Below, one piece after another: positions 9,550 to 18,908 of a stretch of DNA of 64,000 nucleotides. Location: the NCBI GenBank assembly GCA_913031125.1, contig CAJWFK010000015.1, positions 1-64,000 of the forward strand, in the 5' to 3' direction. A program made the position numbers and the translations under genes. This stretch comes from an uncultured Woeseia sp. Its GTDB lineage: Bacteria; Pseudomonadota; Gammaproteobacteria; Steroidobacterales; Woeseiaceae. The notes below the pieces were generated by a model. It saw nothing but the letters and a program-made list of their open reading frames with translations. It did no database searches and was not told where the DNA came from. Every line of letters begins with the position of its first letter. Position 1 is the stretch's first letter.

Positions 9550-10353
9550 ATGAGTACGAAAGTTGACACAACAGAGCCGTTACCTGTGTTACTGCGTACC
9601 GACAGAGATGGCATTGCTACGCTGACACTGAATCGTCCGGAACAATACAATGCTTTGTCGCAAAACATGCTTTGTAGCTTACAAACTGAGTTGGATGAAA
9701 TTGCTGGAAATGAATTGGTGCGAGCGGTAATCATTGGTGGTAAAGGAGACGCTTATTGTGCTGGGCATGACCTGAAAGAAATGCGATCGAGTGAAGACCG
9801 TGAATTTCACCAGGAGCTATTCGATCAGTGCGGGCGTGTAATGATTAGTATCAACCAACTGCCTCAACCCGTTATAGCTAGTGTAAATGGAATTGCTACA
9901 GCGGCTGGTTGTCAGCTTGTTGCAAACTGCGACTTAGCTATTGCTGCTGAGGATGCCCGATTCGCTGTTTCCGGTATCAATTTAGGATTATTTTGTTCGA
10001 CTCCAGCGGTTCCTTTAAGCCGCAACCTTTTGCGAAAGAAAGCCATGCAATTGCTCCTGACAGGTGAGTTTATCTCGGCGCGAACGGCGGAGGACTGTGG
10101 GTTGGTTAATGAGGTAGTTCCATTAGAAAAGCTCGATTCAGCGACGCAAGGACTCGCTGCTAAAATAGCAGCTAAGTCTGCCCGTGCCGTAAGGCTGGGT
10201 AAGGAGATGTTTTACAAGCAACTTCCTATGGATTTAAGTGCCGCTTATGCATACGCTAGCGGGCGGATGGCATGCAATATGGAATCCTATGATGCGCGGG
10301 AAGGAATTGATGCTTTTATCCAGAAACGTGAACCTAAATGGACAAACAAGTAG
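9550..10353 (+). CDS. Enoyl-CoA hydratase/isomerase family protein (ECHDC3-like)
   Basis: The 267-aa crotonase-fold protein has an AGGAG ribosome-binding site just before the ATG. The oxyanion-hole segment C-A-G-H-D-L (70-75) is present. Where classical hydratases have their two catalytic glutamates, this protein has G-C-Q122-L and a F-C-S-T-P segment (148-152). That replacement is typical of the ECHDC3-like branch, so simple enoyl-CoA hydration is doubtful. The role is probably in acyl-CoA metabolism with an unknown reaction. No beta-oxidation partner is adjacent. Confidence 0.85.
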   Translation: MSTKVDTTEPLPVLLRTDRDGIATLTLNRPEQYNALSQNMLCSLQTELDEIAGNELVRAVIIGGKGDAYCAGHDLKEMRSSEDREFHQELFDQCGRVMISINQLPQPVIASVNGIATAAGCQLVANCDLAIAAEDARFAVSGINLGLFCSTPAVPLSRNLLRKKAMQLLLTGEFISARTAEDCGLVNEVVPLEKLDSATQGLAAKIAAKSARAVRLGKEMFYKQLPMDLSAAYAYASGRMACNMESYDAREGIDAFIQKREPKWTNK

Positions 10354-10509
10354 CTGAGGGTGACCTGTTGCTGGTCATAGTAATCAGAAAGTAGTCAACG
10401 AATAAGCTCAGGGATCAGACTTAAGAAGCAGTCTCTGAACTCTTGCATGTGTATGCTGTAGACACTATAAGGTGTCAGAGAATAAGAAAATTAATTAAGG
10501 GGAAAGGTG
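10354..10509. other. Short intergenic region with three small hairpins
   Basis: Three small inverted repeats follow the crotonase stop: TGACC...GGTCA near 10360, CAGACT...AGTCTCTG near 10417-10436, and GACAC...GTGTC near 10460-10477. None ends in a T-run, so they are not clear rho-independent terminators. They could be a leader structure of the small gene at 10510. Confidence 0.3.
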
Positions 10510-10701
10510 ATGCTTGATACGATTATTTTGTATGTATTATTTGCACTGCAGATAATTACCCTCTTCTTGGTTTTCAGTTTCGGGAAATCTCTAGGAAGGG
10601 AAATTGCGAGGATCAAGAAATTAGTTGAAACGCAGCATGATGGGGGCAGTATTGTTAACCGCTTTGCCGAAGAGTTGCGAGAAATAACAAAGGATAACTA
10701 A
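10510..10701 (+). CDS. Small single-pass membrane protein of unknown function
   Basis: The 63-aa protein (ATG at 10510; a GTG directly before it is also possible) is preceded by a purine-rich GGGGAAAGG. Residues about 3-25 form one membrane helix, followed by a basic turn (G-K-S-L-G-R-E) and an amphipathic charged helix to the end. I do not recognise a family. Codon use and the ribosome-binding site support a real gene. Confidence 0.6.
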   Translation: MLDTIILYVLFALQIITLFLVFSFGKSLGREIARIKKLVETQHDGGSIVNRFAEELREITKDN

Positions 10702-10778
10702 ATAACTCAGCACAAATAAATAAACTGTGATTGGCTAATAGAGATACTCGTAATTTGTATCCTTATAAGTGGGCTGAA

Positions 10779-11240
10779 TCAGTAGATGCCTGCATCCAAC
10801 CCGGCAGCAATAGTCATTGCTAGCTCAGATACTTGGTCTGGAAATTTTGTGTCCCAGTTGCCTTTCAGAATTAGTGGGTCAGCTATTAGTTTCCACCGGA
10901 GACCAGCCAATATTCTTTCGATACTTATTTTTGTGCCTGTACCATCTTCGCCTGCTCGAATATAGAGCACAATAGGTAGGCCTTGAGTTAACTCAAGGCA
11001 TGGGTAGTAAATACGCTCAAAAAAATCTTTTGTTAGGCCTGCCATATAACCGAAGTTTTCTGTTGTTCCGAGGACTATGCCATTACACCATTCAATGTCA
11101 GCGGCAGTAGTTAACTCCGGGGCTTGTGTGCGGAGTTCGAGGTTGACAAGTTCCATTTTACAGATGCTGTCCACAGCTGAATCACGAAGGATTCTGGTGT
11201 TTTCGGACGGACAGTGACTAACAAATAAAAGTTTTATCAT
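10779..11240 (-). CDS. Flavodoxin / NAD(P)H-dependent FMN reductase-like protein
   Basis: The 153-aa protein has a flavodoxin-like fold: K-L-L-F-V-S-H-C-P-S-E-N-T-R at the N-terminus (phosphate loop for FMN), I-V-L-G-T-T-E-N-F-G-Y-M-A-G-L-T-K-D-F-F-E-R at about 55-75 (the FMN isoalloxazine loop), and a Rossmann-type core. It probably binds FMN and acts as a small reductase. It is convergent with the small membrane protein, 77 bases apart, and divergent from the ABC importer. Confidence 0.75.
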   Translation of the reverse strand: MIKLLFVSHCPSENTRILRDSAVDSICKMELVNLELRTQAPELTTAADIEWCNGIVLGTTENFGYMAGLTKDFFERIYYPCLELTQGLPIVLYIRAGEDGTGTKISIERILAGLRWKLIADPLILKGNWDTKFPDQVSELAMTIAAGLDAGIY

Positions 11241-11326
11241 TGAAGCACTAGCTGTTATTTATATCGCTCGGTAGTTAGAGTATATCCACTTATACTTTTT
11301 CCTGTGTCAACTGATTCAAGGACACG

Positions 11327-12295
11327 ATGTTTATGTCATATGCGTTTCGTTTTGTTTTCGTCACTATCATTTGCAGTCTAATCTCTAGTTGCGGAGAAAT
11401 AGAATCAGATACACCAAAACCTCAGTCCAGCGAAGGTCGCCCTGTAATTGCGTTGGTGATGAAGTCACTAGCAAACGAATTTTTTGTGACTATGTCGAAT
11501 GGGGCTCGAAAACATCATGCAGAAAATAGAGATCAATATGACCTAATAGTCAATGGCATAAAAAACGAGATAGATCTGGCGCAACAGGTAGCACTTATTG
11601 ACCAGATGATTGCATTAAAAGTAGAAGCAATAGTTATTGCGCCTGCAGATTCGAAAGCGATTGTGCCGGCTCTTGCTCGAGCTATCAAAAACGAGATTTT
11701 AGTCATTAATATCGATAATAGGCTCGATGATGCGGTACTTCGAGATTATGGATTGGATATTCCTTTTGTTGGGCCGGACAATTATCTTGGCGCGTATATG
11801 GTGGGTAGTTATCTTGCAGAGCATTTAATTCCTGGTCAGCAAGTTGCAATTCTTGAAGGAGTGCCAACGGCATACAATTCCCAGCAACGCACAGCTGGGT
11901 TTCGACGATCAGTCGAGGATGGAGGCCTCACGGTTGTGGCGCAACAGAGTGCTCAGTGGGATCAGACAGCTGCGGTCACAGTAACGTCTGGCTTACTCCT
12001 ACAGAATACAAACTTAGCTGCAATTATTGCGGCCAATGACAATATGGCGCTTGGGGCACTGGCCGCTATTAGGCAGGCTGGAAAGTCCGGTCAACTACTG
12101 ATTGTAGGGTTCGATAATATTTCCGCTGTAAGGAAGTTAGTTAAAGCAGGCGCCATCCTAGCGACAGCTGATCAGCATGCTGACCTATTAGCGGTATACG
12201 GAATCGAATATGCACTCCAAGGCTTATCCAGTGGAGTTGCGCTTAAGGACCGCGCAACGCCCGTCGACCTTATTACTTCTACTAATTTCGAGTGA
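11327..12295 (+). CDS. Sugar ABC transporter substrate-binding lipoprotein (RbsB-like)
   Basis: The 322-aa protein is the periplasmic binding component of a CUT2-type importer. It has a lipoprotein-type signal (I-S-S-C22), then the type I periplasmic-binding fold starting R-P-V-I-A-L-V-M-K-S-L-A-N-E-F-F, and the hinge segments typical of RbsB/ALS-type proteins (A-I-I-A-A-N-D-N-M-A-L-G-A). The sugar is unknown. Nine bases separate it from the ATPase gene. Lipid anchoring of such a protein is uncommon in Gram-negative bacteria. Confidence 0.88.
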   Translation: MFMSYAFRFVFVTIICSLISSCGEIESDTPKPQSSEGRPVIALVMKSLANEFFVTMSNGARKHHAENRDQYDLIVNGIKNEIDLAQQVALIDQMIALKVEAIVIAPADSKAIVPALARAIKNEILVINIDNRLDDAVLRDYGLDIPFVGPDNYLGAYMVGSYLAEHLIPGQQVAILEGVPTAYNSQQRTAGFRRSVEDGGLTVVAQQSAQWDQTAAVTVTSGLLLQNTNLAAIIAANDNMALGALAAIRQAGKSGQLLIVGFDNISAVRKLVKAGAILATADQHADLLAVYGIEYALQGLSSGVALKDRATPVDLITSTNFE

Positions 12296-12304
12296 TGGGC
12301 AGAG

Positions 12305-13834
12305 ATGCTTAATGCACGCCTTAACATTCGCGACATCAACAAGTCATATGCGGAGCCTGTACTAAAAAATGTTGGCTTGTCTATCGGAGTCGGGGAGGTG
12401 CATGCTTTAGTTGGTGAGAACGGGGCGGGTAAAACAACCCTTGCACGGATCCTCGCAGGTCTCACGGATTGTGACCATGGAAAAATGTGGCTGGATGGTG
12501 AAGAGTATTCGCCTAAAAATGTAACAGATGCAATGTCCGCTGGTATTTCCCTAGCGGCTCAAGAACCTGCGTCTATCGATAACCTTTCAGTTGCTGAAAA
12601 TATCGGATTACGCCAGATACCTAATCGATACGGTGTTATCGATAGGGTGCAATTAGATTTAATTACACGTAAAGCGCTTGACTTTGTGGGCTCAGATATT
12701 CTTGACTCCAATATAAAATGTCGTGACCTTAATATCGCGGACCGGCAACTTGTAGAGTTGGGTAGAGTATTGGCAGACACATCTTGTCTTGTGATTCTCG
12801 ACGAACCTACAGCTTCCTTAACTCAGCCGCAGACGGAAAGAATCCACAAGATCTTAAGGGACCTTGCTGCTAACGGCACGTCAATTATTTACATTAGTCA
12901 CCGACTTGCGGATGTGCTCGATGTCGCAGACATTGTATCTGTGTTACGAGATGGGCAAATAGTGTTGTCCGAGCAGGCCAATCTATTAACGACTGATCAT
13001 CTCGTCGCTGCAATGGCCGGTGAAGGATTAAAAAGGCGAGAAGCCATGGTCTGTAATCAGCAAAAAGGGCGACCACTTCTAAGAATAGAGTCAATAGCGA
13101 CTGAGAATCTGGCGGGGCCAATCTCAGTAACCGGTTGCGAGGGTGAAATAATTGGTTTGGCTGGCTTAGCAGGTTCTGGTCGCAGTGAACTTTTACATGC
13201 AGCGTTCAGAGCAAAAAAGTTAACCCAGGGTAGGATAGTGCGCATCGCAGAAACTAAGGAAGTGGAACTTAAGAGTTCTTATCAGGCAGTTAACAATGGT
13301 GTGGCCTTCCTCGGTGCAGATCGAGTTTCTATGAGCTTGTTTCCCGGACAATCAGTGAAGACCAATATGATGCTCCCAGGAGATCGGAAAAATTTCACTC
13401 CATTTCGTCGAATCGATAGGAGAAAAGAACGTAAATCGACCAAAGAAATAATGACGCAGTTAGATATCCGTTGTAGCAGTGTTGAGCAGGATATTGATGA
13501 ACTTAGCGGTGGTAATCAGCAGAAAACTATACTTGGAAGATGGCTAAATTCCGACGCTGACGTATTACTACTAAATGAGCCGACACGGGGTGTGGATACG
13601 CGGACAAAGAAAACTATCTATGATTTGATATTCGAACTCCGTAATAGTGGAAAATGTATTTTTGTAGTATCTAGCGAGATTGAAGAACTATTTTTACTTG
13701 CCTCACGTATTCTCGTACTGTCCAACCGAAAGGTGGTACGCGAGTTTGAAAGAAATCATTGGACAGAAACTGCAATTTTGACTGCAGCATTCAGTGAGTT
13801 TACAAAAGACTTCCGGCAGGAGGCCGGTGAGTAA
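12305..13834 (+). CDS. Sugar ABC transporter ATP-binding protein (RbsA-like, two ATPase domains)
   Basis: The 509-aa protein has two fused ATPase halves. The first has Walker A G-E-N-G-A-G-K-T-T and Walker B V-I-L-D-E-P. The second has the usual relaxed Walker A (G-L-A-G-S-G-R-S) and the signature L-S-G-G-N-Q-Q-K. This is the RbsA/XylG/MglA plan for CUT2 importers; it powers uptake with the permease encoded directly downstream. Its stop codon shares one base with the permease start. Confidence 0.92.
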   Translation: MLNARLNIRDINKSYAEPVLKNVGLSIGVGEVHALVGENGAGKTTLARILAGLTDCDHGKMWLDGEEYSPKNVTDAMSAGISLAAQEPASIDNLSVAENIGLRQIPNRYGVIDRVQLDLITRKALDFVGSDILDSNIKCRDLNIADRQLVELGRVLADTSCLVILDEPTASLTQPQTERIHKILRDLAANGTSIIYISHRLADVLDVADIVSVLRDGQIVLSEQANLLTTDHLVAAMAGEGLKRREAMVCNQQKGRPLLRIESIATENLAGPISVTGCEGEIIGLAGLAGSGRSELLHAAFRAKKLTQGRIVRIAETKEVELKSSYQAVNNGVAFLGADRVSMSLFPGQSVKTNMMLPGDRKNFTPFRRIDRRKERKSTKEIMTQLDIRCSSVEQDIDELSGGNQQKTILGRWLNSDADVLLLNEPTRGVDTRTKKTIYDLIFELRNSGKCIFVVSSEIEELFLLASRILVLSNRKVVREFERNHWTETAILTAAFSEFTKDFRQEAGE

Positions 13835-14790
13835 TGGAAGCTTTTAAAACGATACGCTGCCATCTTGAAGAGAATTTTATATTTGTATCTCTCGTATTGT
13901 TAATCGGTTTCTTTGGACTGGTGGCAGACAATTTTCTGTCTCTGGTTACATTGTCCACTGTGCTGAATCAGCTACCGGCATTAACTGTAGTGACAATTGG
14001 TTTGACTATGGTGTTGATGGTGTCAGGTATCGACCTTTCAGTTGGTTCAGTGCTTGGATTTAGTGCGACGATAGTAGGAGTTACGTTAACTGGCTTAGGA
14101 TTGCCCCTTTCGATTGCTTGTTTTGCAGCTGTGGCTGCCGGCTTGTTGTGCGGATTACTTAATGGCGTCCTTGTATCATGGCTTTCACTACCTTCGTTTA
14201 TTGTCACGCTCGGCATGTTAGAAATGGCACGTGGGCTAGCCTATATTGCATCAAATTCGCAGACAATATATATCGGACCATCCATTCAGTGGATTGCACT
14301 GCCATTGCCTTATGTAGGGGTTTCAGCTGCATTATTTATTGCAATACTGCTAGTCATCGCTGGTCAATTTTTATTGACCAGAACCGTTTTGGGCCGCCAT
14401 CTGGTTGCGATAGGATCGAATGAACAGGCCGCGTCGTTATCTGGTATAGATAGCCGTCCTTATAGATTAGGAGTGCTTGCTTTCTCTGGAGCAATGGCCG
14501 GCCTTGGAGGTATTTTTAATGCAGCTTACTTGGGTGCAGCCGATCCTAACGCTGGGATTGGCCTAGAATTATCAGCGATTGCTGCAGCTGTCATTGGTGG
14601 AACCAGCCTTATGGGAGGTCGGGGGTCGATTCTTGGTGCTTTTGCCGGTGTTCTAATTATTTCAGTATTACAAAGTGGTTTGGTACAAATAGGCGCAACT
14701 GAACCAACGAAGCGGCTCATCACAGGCGCGGTTATTGTGCTCGCAGTGCTAGTTGATCGGTGGCGAGTTAAAGAACGGCTCCGTTCTTAA
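13834..14790 (+). CDS. Sugar ABC transporter permease (RbsC-like)
   Basis: The 318-aa protein is very hydrophobic with 8-10 predicted membrane helices. It carries the CUT2 permease signature L-V-M-V-S-G-I-D-L-S-V-G-S-V-L-G near residues 62-75 and A-A-A-V-I-G-G-T-S-L-M-G-G-R-G near 250. The three genes from 11327 form one complete importer with no sugar-catabolic gene beside them. Confidence 0.92.
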   Translation: MEAFKTIRCHLEENFIFVSLVLLIGFFGLVADNFLSLVTLSTVLNQLPALTVVTIGLTMVLMVSGIDLSVGSVLGFSATIVGVTLTGLGLPLSIACFAAVAAGLLCGLLNGVLVSWLSLPSFIVTLGMLEMARGLAYIASNSQTIYIGPSIQWIALPLPYVGVSAALFIAILLVIAGQFLLTRTVLGRHLVAIGSNEQAASLSGIDSRPYRLGVLAFSGAMAGLGGIFNAAYLGAADPNAGIGLELSAIAAAVIGGTSLMGGRGSILGAFAGVLIISVLQSGLVQIGATEPTKRLITGAVIVLAVLVDRWRVKERLRS

Positions 14791-14831
14791 AACACTTTGC
14801 TTAAAAGAACTCCGGGCCTTGTTTAGTTTTG

Positions 14832-15227
14832 TTACATTACCCTGGTTCTGCCATTTTTTAACGCCGCGAGTGCAAATAATGCCCAAGCTAATATCCAAAG
14901 GATTCCTCCTATTGGTGTGATGACACCGACGGCTGTAATTCCAGTCAGGCTAATTACATAAAGACTGCCTGAGAATATAAATATCCCAATAAAGAACAAC
15001 CAACCGCTGATACAAATTAAGGAATCACGGAGTTGCTGTGCAGTTATCCCTGTCAAAATTAGTGCGAGACTGTGATAGAACTGATAATCCACCCCCACTT
15101 GAAATGTTGAAAGCATTTTGTCAGTCAAGGTCATTTCAAGTATGTGACTGCCAAATGCGCCAAGTATGATTGCGAGCATGCTATTTATGGCACCTAATAC
15201 CAAAAAGACTCTGGCATTATGATTCAT
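14832..15227 (-). CDS. DUF423 small membrane protein
   Basis: The 131-aa protein has four membrane helices and the DUF423/YgdD pattern: an early G-A-F-G-S-H, Y-Q-F-Y-H-S-L-A-L in the middle and I-T-P-I-G-G near the end. The function of the family is not established. It is convergent with the permease gene, 41 bases apart, with no clear terminator between. Confidence 0.88.
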   Translation of the reverse strand: MNHNARVFLVLGAINSMLAIILGAFGSHILEMTLTDKMLSTFQVGVDYQFYHSLALILTGITAQQLRDSLICISGWLFFIGIFIFSGSLYVISLTGITAVGVITPIGGILWILAWALFALAALKNGRTRVM

Positions 15228-15371
15228 GGGTTCTGATTATCGATGAAATGCATTTTCCCGTAGCAAGGTTATTGCGGTACGTTTATGCTAGCACGCAAAC
15301 TTGGTTACTGATGTGGTTTACGGTTAGCGAAATTATTTTAAAGTAAATCGCTTCTTAAAAATGGAGAAAAA

Positions 15372-16322
15372 ATGCTTACGCGTCGCGATTATTTGAAATA
15401 CTCGGCGGTTGTCGGGACCTCTTATGCGATACCTGGTGAATTTTTGCAGGCACTTGAATCCGGTAATGTCATAAAGCGTGCTATACCAAAAAGTGGAGAA
15501 GAACTACCGGTCGTTGGACTGGGTAGCTCTGCTACATTTAGAACTGTCGCACAAAGTGAGGATGTTAGTGCCCTCAGAGCGGTTATGGAAACTTTGGTTA
15601 AAAAAGGTGGCTCGGTTTTTGATACGGCTCCATCATATGGGGCTTCTGAAGAGATTGCTGGCAAGATCGTCCAGGAACTCGGAATTCAGGAAAGTGTTTT
15701 CTGGGCAACTAAGGTAAATGTTGCACCATGGGGTGGCGGGCCTGCTGATCCCGACGCTGCACGGGCTCAAATTGAGCAATCTTTTCGATTTGTTAGAAAA
15801 GATCCGATTGATCTCATTCAAGTGCATAATTTGGGTGATATAGCCACGCAGCTGCCGATAGTCAGGGAACTAAAAGATGAGGGACGGGTCCGCTATATCG
15901 GAATAACTTCAACGAGTGCACGCCGTTATTCTGACCTCGCTCGATATATGCGGGAGGAATCATTAGACTTTATTGGTGTTGATTACGCCGTTGATAATCG
16001 AACCTCAGCAAAGACTATATTACCACTTGCCGAGGAACTTGGAATTGCTGTCCTGGCTTATGCGCCGTTTGGCCGTACTCGTTTGTGGGAGCGCGTGAAA
16101 GGCCAGCCCATTCCTGCATGGGCGCTGGAGTTTGGGGCAGATAGTTGGGCAAAATTTTTTCTAAAATATGTCGTTAGCCATCCGGCTATTACTTGCGTAA
16201 CACCAGCAACGAGCAAACTCAAGAATATGCTAGATAATATCGGGGCTGCCTACGGAGAGTTGCCTGATAAGTCAACACAACTCCGCATGTCGGAGTACGT
16301 TGATGCCTTGCCGACGGTTTGA
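15372..16322 (+). CDS. Aldo/keto reductase with Tat-type signal
   Basis: The 316-aa protein starts M-L-T-R-R-D-Y-L-K, a near-consensus twin-arginine motif, with a short apolar segment after it, so folded export with a bound cofactor is likely. The AKR barrel follows, with the catalytic residues in place: Asp and Tyr in F-D-T-A-P-S-Y-G, Lys in W-A-T-K, and His in I-Q-V-H-N. Family members reduce aldehydes or ketones with NAD(P)H. A ribosome-binding site (GGAGAAAAA) precedes the ATG. The substrate is unknown. Confidence 0.85.
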   Translation: MLTRRDYLKYSAVVGTSYAIPGEFLQALESGNVIKRAIPKSGEELPVVGLGSSATFRTVAQSEDVSALRAVMETLVKKGGSVFDTAPSYGASEEIAGKIVQELGIQESVFWATKVNVAPWGGGPADPDAARAQIEQSFRFVRKDPIDLIQVHNLGDIATQLPIVRELKDEGRVRYIGITSTSARRYSDLARYMREESLDFIGVDYAVDNRTSAKTILPLAEELGIAVLAYAPFGRTRLWERVKGQPIPAWALEFGADSWAKFFLKYVVSHPAITCVTPATSKLKNMLDNIGAAYGELPDKSTQLRMSEYVDALPTV

Positions 16323-16412
16323 AAATAGACAGGCCGTTCAAATGCACATTAGTGATAGTGGAAAAGCAAGCAATTTGTATCGTTTAGCCCCTAACTTTAA
16401 AAGTAGGAAGTA

Positions 16413-18353
16413 ATGACAAAAATCTATCAGGTGCCTAAATCGATTTCTGAAGGGGCACATATCGATCTTCAGACCTACGACGAAATGTATCGCCGATCGA
16501 TAGAGGATGATGAGAATTTCTGGCGGGAACACGGATCCAGAATCGACTGGATACGTAGTTTCACGAAAGTGAAAAACGTCTCTTATGACCAGCCCGATAT
16601 ATATATTGAATGGTATTACGATGGAACATTGAATGCCTGTTACAACTGCATAGATCGACACCTTGAATTAAAAAGGGACGACGTGGCTATTATCTGGGAG
16701 GGTGATGATCCGGGCACTCATCTGACGCTTACTTATGGCGACCTGCATGCGCGAGTCTGTCGTTTTGCAAATGTTCTAAAACGATTGGGCGCTAAAAAGG
16801 GAGATCGCATCACCATATACATGCCGATGATCCCAGAAGCAGCTATAGCGATGCTCGCATGTGCACGGATTGGCGCGATTCATTCCGTCGTGTTTGGTGG
16901 TTTTTCGCCGGACGCGCTTGCTGGACGAATTCAGGATTGTGGATCCAATATTGTAATAACAGCCGATCAGGGTGTTCGTGGAGGTAAACCAATCCCATTG
17001 AAGGAAAATGTAGATGAAGCTGCTCGGCGCCCGGAGGTTGACACACTAGAAAAGGTCCTGGTTATTCGACATACCGGAGTTGATATAGATTTAGTGGACG
17101 AGCGTGACTTTTGGTTGCATGAACTTGAAGGGATCGTTGATAAGGATTGCCCCTGTGAGGAAATGGCGGCAGAAGATCCACTATTTATTCTTTACACATC
17201 GGGTTCAACAGGTAAGCCAAAAGGAGTATTACACACTGCTGGTGGATATATGGTCTATGCATCGATGACCCACGAGTTGATTTTTGACTATCAGCCAGGC
17301 GATGTTTATTGGTGTACCGCAGATGTTGGATGGGTGACAGGTCACAGCTATATCGTATACGGGCCGTTAGCAAATGGTGCGACAACGCTAATGTTTGAAG
17401 GGGTACCCAATTATCCGACGCCGTCTCGATTTTGGGAGGTGTGTGATAAGCACGAGGTTAATATTTTTTACACGGCACCAACAGCAATTCGTGCGCTCAT
17501 GCGTGAAGGTGAGATGCCGGTTTCGCGTACTTCACGAAAAAGCCTAAGGCTTCTAGGTACAGTTGGTGAACCTATCAATCCAGAGGCTTGGGAATGGTAT
17601 TACCAAGTAGTTGGAGAAAGCCGATGTCCAATTGTTGATACTTGGTGGCAGACTGAAACTGGTGGAATTTTGATTTCTCCCCTGCCGGGCGCAACAAATT
17701 TAAAACCTGGTTCAGCAACTAAACCCTTTTTTGGAATTCGACCTGCTGTTGTTGATTCGAGCTGCAATATTCTAGATGGAGAAGCAGAGGGTAATCTCGT
17801 ACTACTTGATAGTTGGCCAGGTCAAATGCGAACGGTTTATGGAGATCACCAGCGGTTTGTTGACACATACTTTTCTGCGTGCAGAGGTATGTACTTTACT
17901 GGCGATGGCGTTCGTCGAGATTCGGATGGTTATTATTGGATTACTGGCCGAGTTGATGATGTGCTAAATGTTTCTGGCCATCGTATGGGGACTGCTGAAA
18001 TAGAAAGCGCCTTAGTAGCACATAAAGATGTTGCAGAAGCCGCTGTTGTTGGCTGCCCTCACCAGATAAAGGGTCAAGGTATATATGCTTATGTGACATT
18101 AATGGAGGGCGTTGCGAGCAACGATGAACTTCTTGCCGAATTACGCCAATGGGTTAGAAAAGAAATAGGACCTATTGCTACGCCTGATTTCATACAATGG
18201 TCACCAAGACTCCCAAAAACACGATCTGGAAAAATTATGCGTCGTATTCTCAGGAAAGTTGCGGAAAATGACTACCAAAGCCTTGGAGATATATCTACGT
18301 TGGCAGATCCGGTAGTTGTCGATGAGCTAGTGAAAAATCGGTTGAATCGCTAG
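16413..18353 (+). CDS. acs: Acetyl-CoA synthetase
   Basis: The 646-aa AMP-forming ligase converts acetate, ATP and CoA to acetyl-CoA. It has the full-length family layout: N-terminal ACS domain, [11 protein letters not shown] (phosphate loop), [10 protein letters not shown] (acetate pocket and adenylate), and the C-terminal [13 protein letters not shown] carrying the lysine that is acetylated for control in relatives. It starts 90 bases after the aldo/keto reductase. It allows growth on acetate or salvage of excreted acetate. Confidence 0.95.
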   Translation: MTKIYQVPKSISEGAHIDLQTYDEMYRRSIEDDENFWREHGSRIDWIRSFTKVKNVSYDQPDIYIEWYYDGTLNACYNCIDRHLELKRDDVAIIWEGDDPGTHLTLTYGDLHARVCRFANVLKRLGAKKGDRITIYMPMIPEAAIAMLACARIGAIHSVVFGGFSPDALAGRIQDCGSNIVITADQGVRGGKPIPLKENVDEAARRPEVDTLEKVLVIRHTGVDIDLVDERDFWLHELEGIVDKDCPCEEMAAEDPLFILYTSGSTGKPKGVLHTAGGYMVYASMTHELIFDYQPGDVYWCTADVGWVTGHSYIVYGPLANGATTLMFEGVPNYPTPSRFWEVCDKHEVNIFYTAPTAIRALMREGEMPVSRTSRKSLRLLGTVGEPINPEAWEWYYQVVGESRCPIVDTWWQTETGGILISPLPGATNLKPGSATKPFFGIRPAVVDSSCNILDGEAEGNLVLLDSWPGQMRTVYGDHQRFVDTYFSACRGMYFTGDGVRRDSDGYYWITGRVDDVLNVSGHRMGTAEIESALVAHKDVAEAAVVGCPHQIKGQGIYAYVTLMEGVASNDELLAELRQWVRKEIGPIATPDFIQWSPRLPKTRSGKIMRRILRKVAENDYQSLGDISTLADPVVVDELVKNRLNR

Positions 18354-18495
18354 CTTTTCTGTGTTCTGTTGAAAATTTGGTATCAATTACGGACGAGGTG
18401 TTTGAAAACGTTTGTAACTATGTTTTATTTTCGAAAATTAGATACACTTGTTTTATAAAGAATACGCAGTAGCATCTCCACTAATTGGCTAGAAA

Positions 18496-18831
18496 ATGAC
18501 AGGCACAACACTATATAAAATCTTATTTGTAAACCAAGGACAAGTGTATGAAATTTATGCGAGAAGCCTTGGGCATGGTTCATTATTTGGCTTCATTGAG
18601 GTGGAAGAACTTGTTTTTGGCGAACGCAGCACAGTAGTACTCGACCCGTCCGAAGAAAAGATTAAATCCGAATTTAAGGGTGTGAAGCGGACCTATTTGC
18701 CTATGCATTCGATTGTTCGTATTGACGAAGTTGATAAGCAGGGCACAAGTAAGATCTCGAAAGTAGAAGGGGGCAATGTTGCGCAGTTCCCAATGCCAGT
18801 CTATACGCCGGGCGAGGGCAATAAGAGCTGA
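18496..18831 (+). CDS. DUF1820 family protein
   Basis: The 111-aa cytosolic protein matches the DUF1820 pattern: Y-K-I-L-F-V-N-Q-G-Q-V-Y-E-I-Y-A-R near the start, F-G-F-I-E-V-E-E-L-V-F-G in the middle, and a C-terminal Y-T-P. The family is common in gammaproteobacteria and has no assigned function. It sits 142 bases after acs and 77 bases before purL. Confidence 0.85.
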   Translation: MTGTTLYKILFVNQGQVYEIYARSLGHGSLFGFIEVEELVFGERSTVVLDPSEEKIKSEFKGVKRTYLPMHSIVRIDEVDKQGTSKISKVEGGNVAQFPMPVYTPGEGNKS

Positions 18832-18908
18832 CGGGTTGTACTGGCCGCTTGTATTGTCATCCAGCATGATTGCGACTGACTTATCCAGCTTAATTTTCTC
18901 AATCAGGC

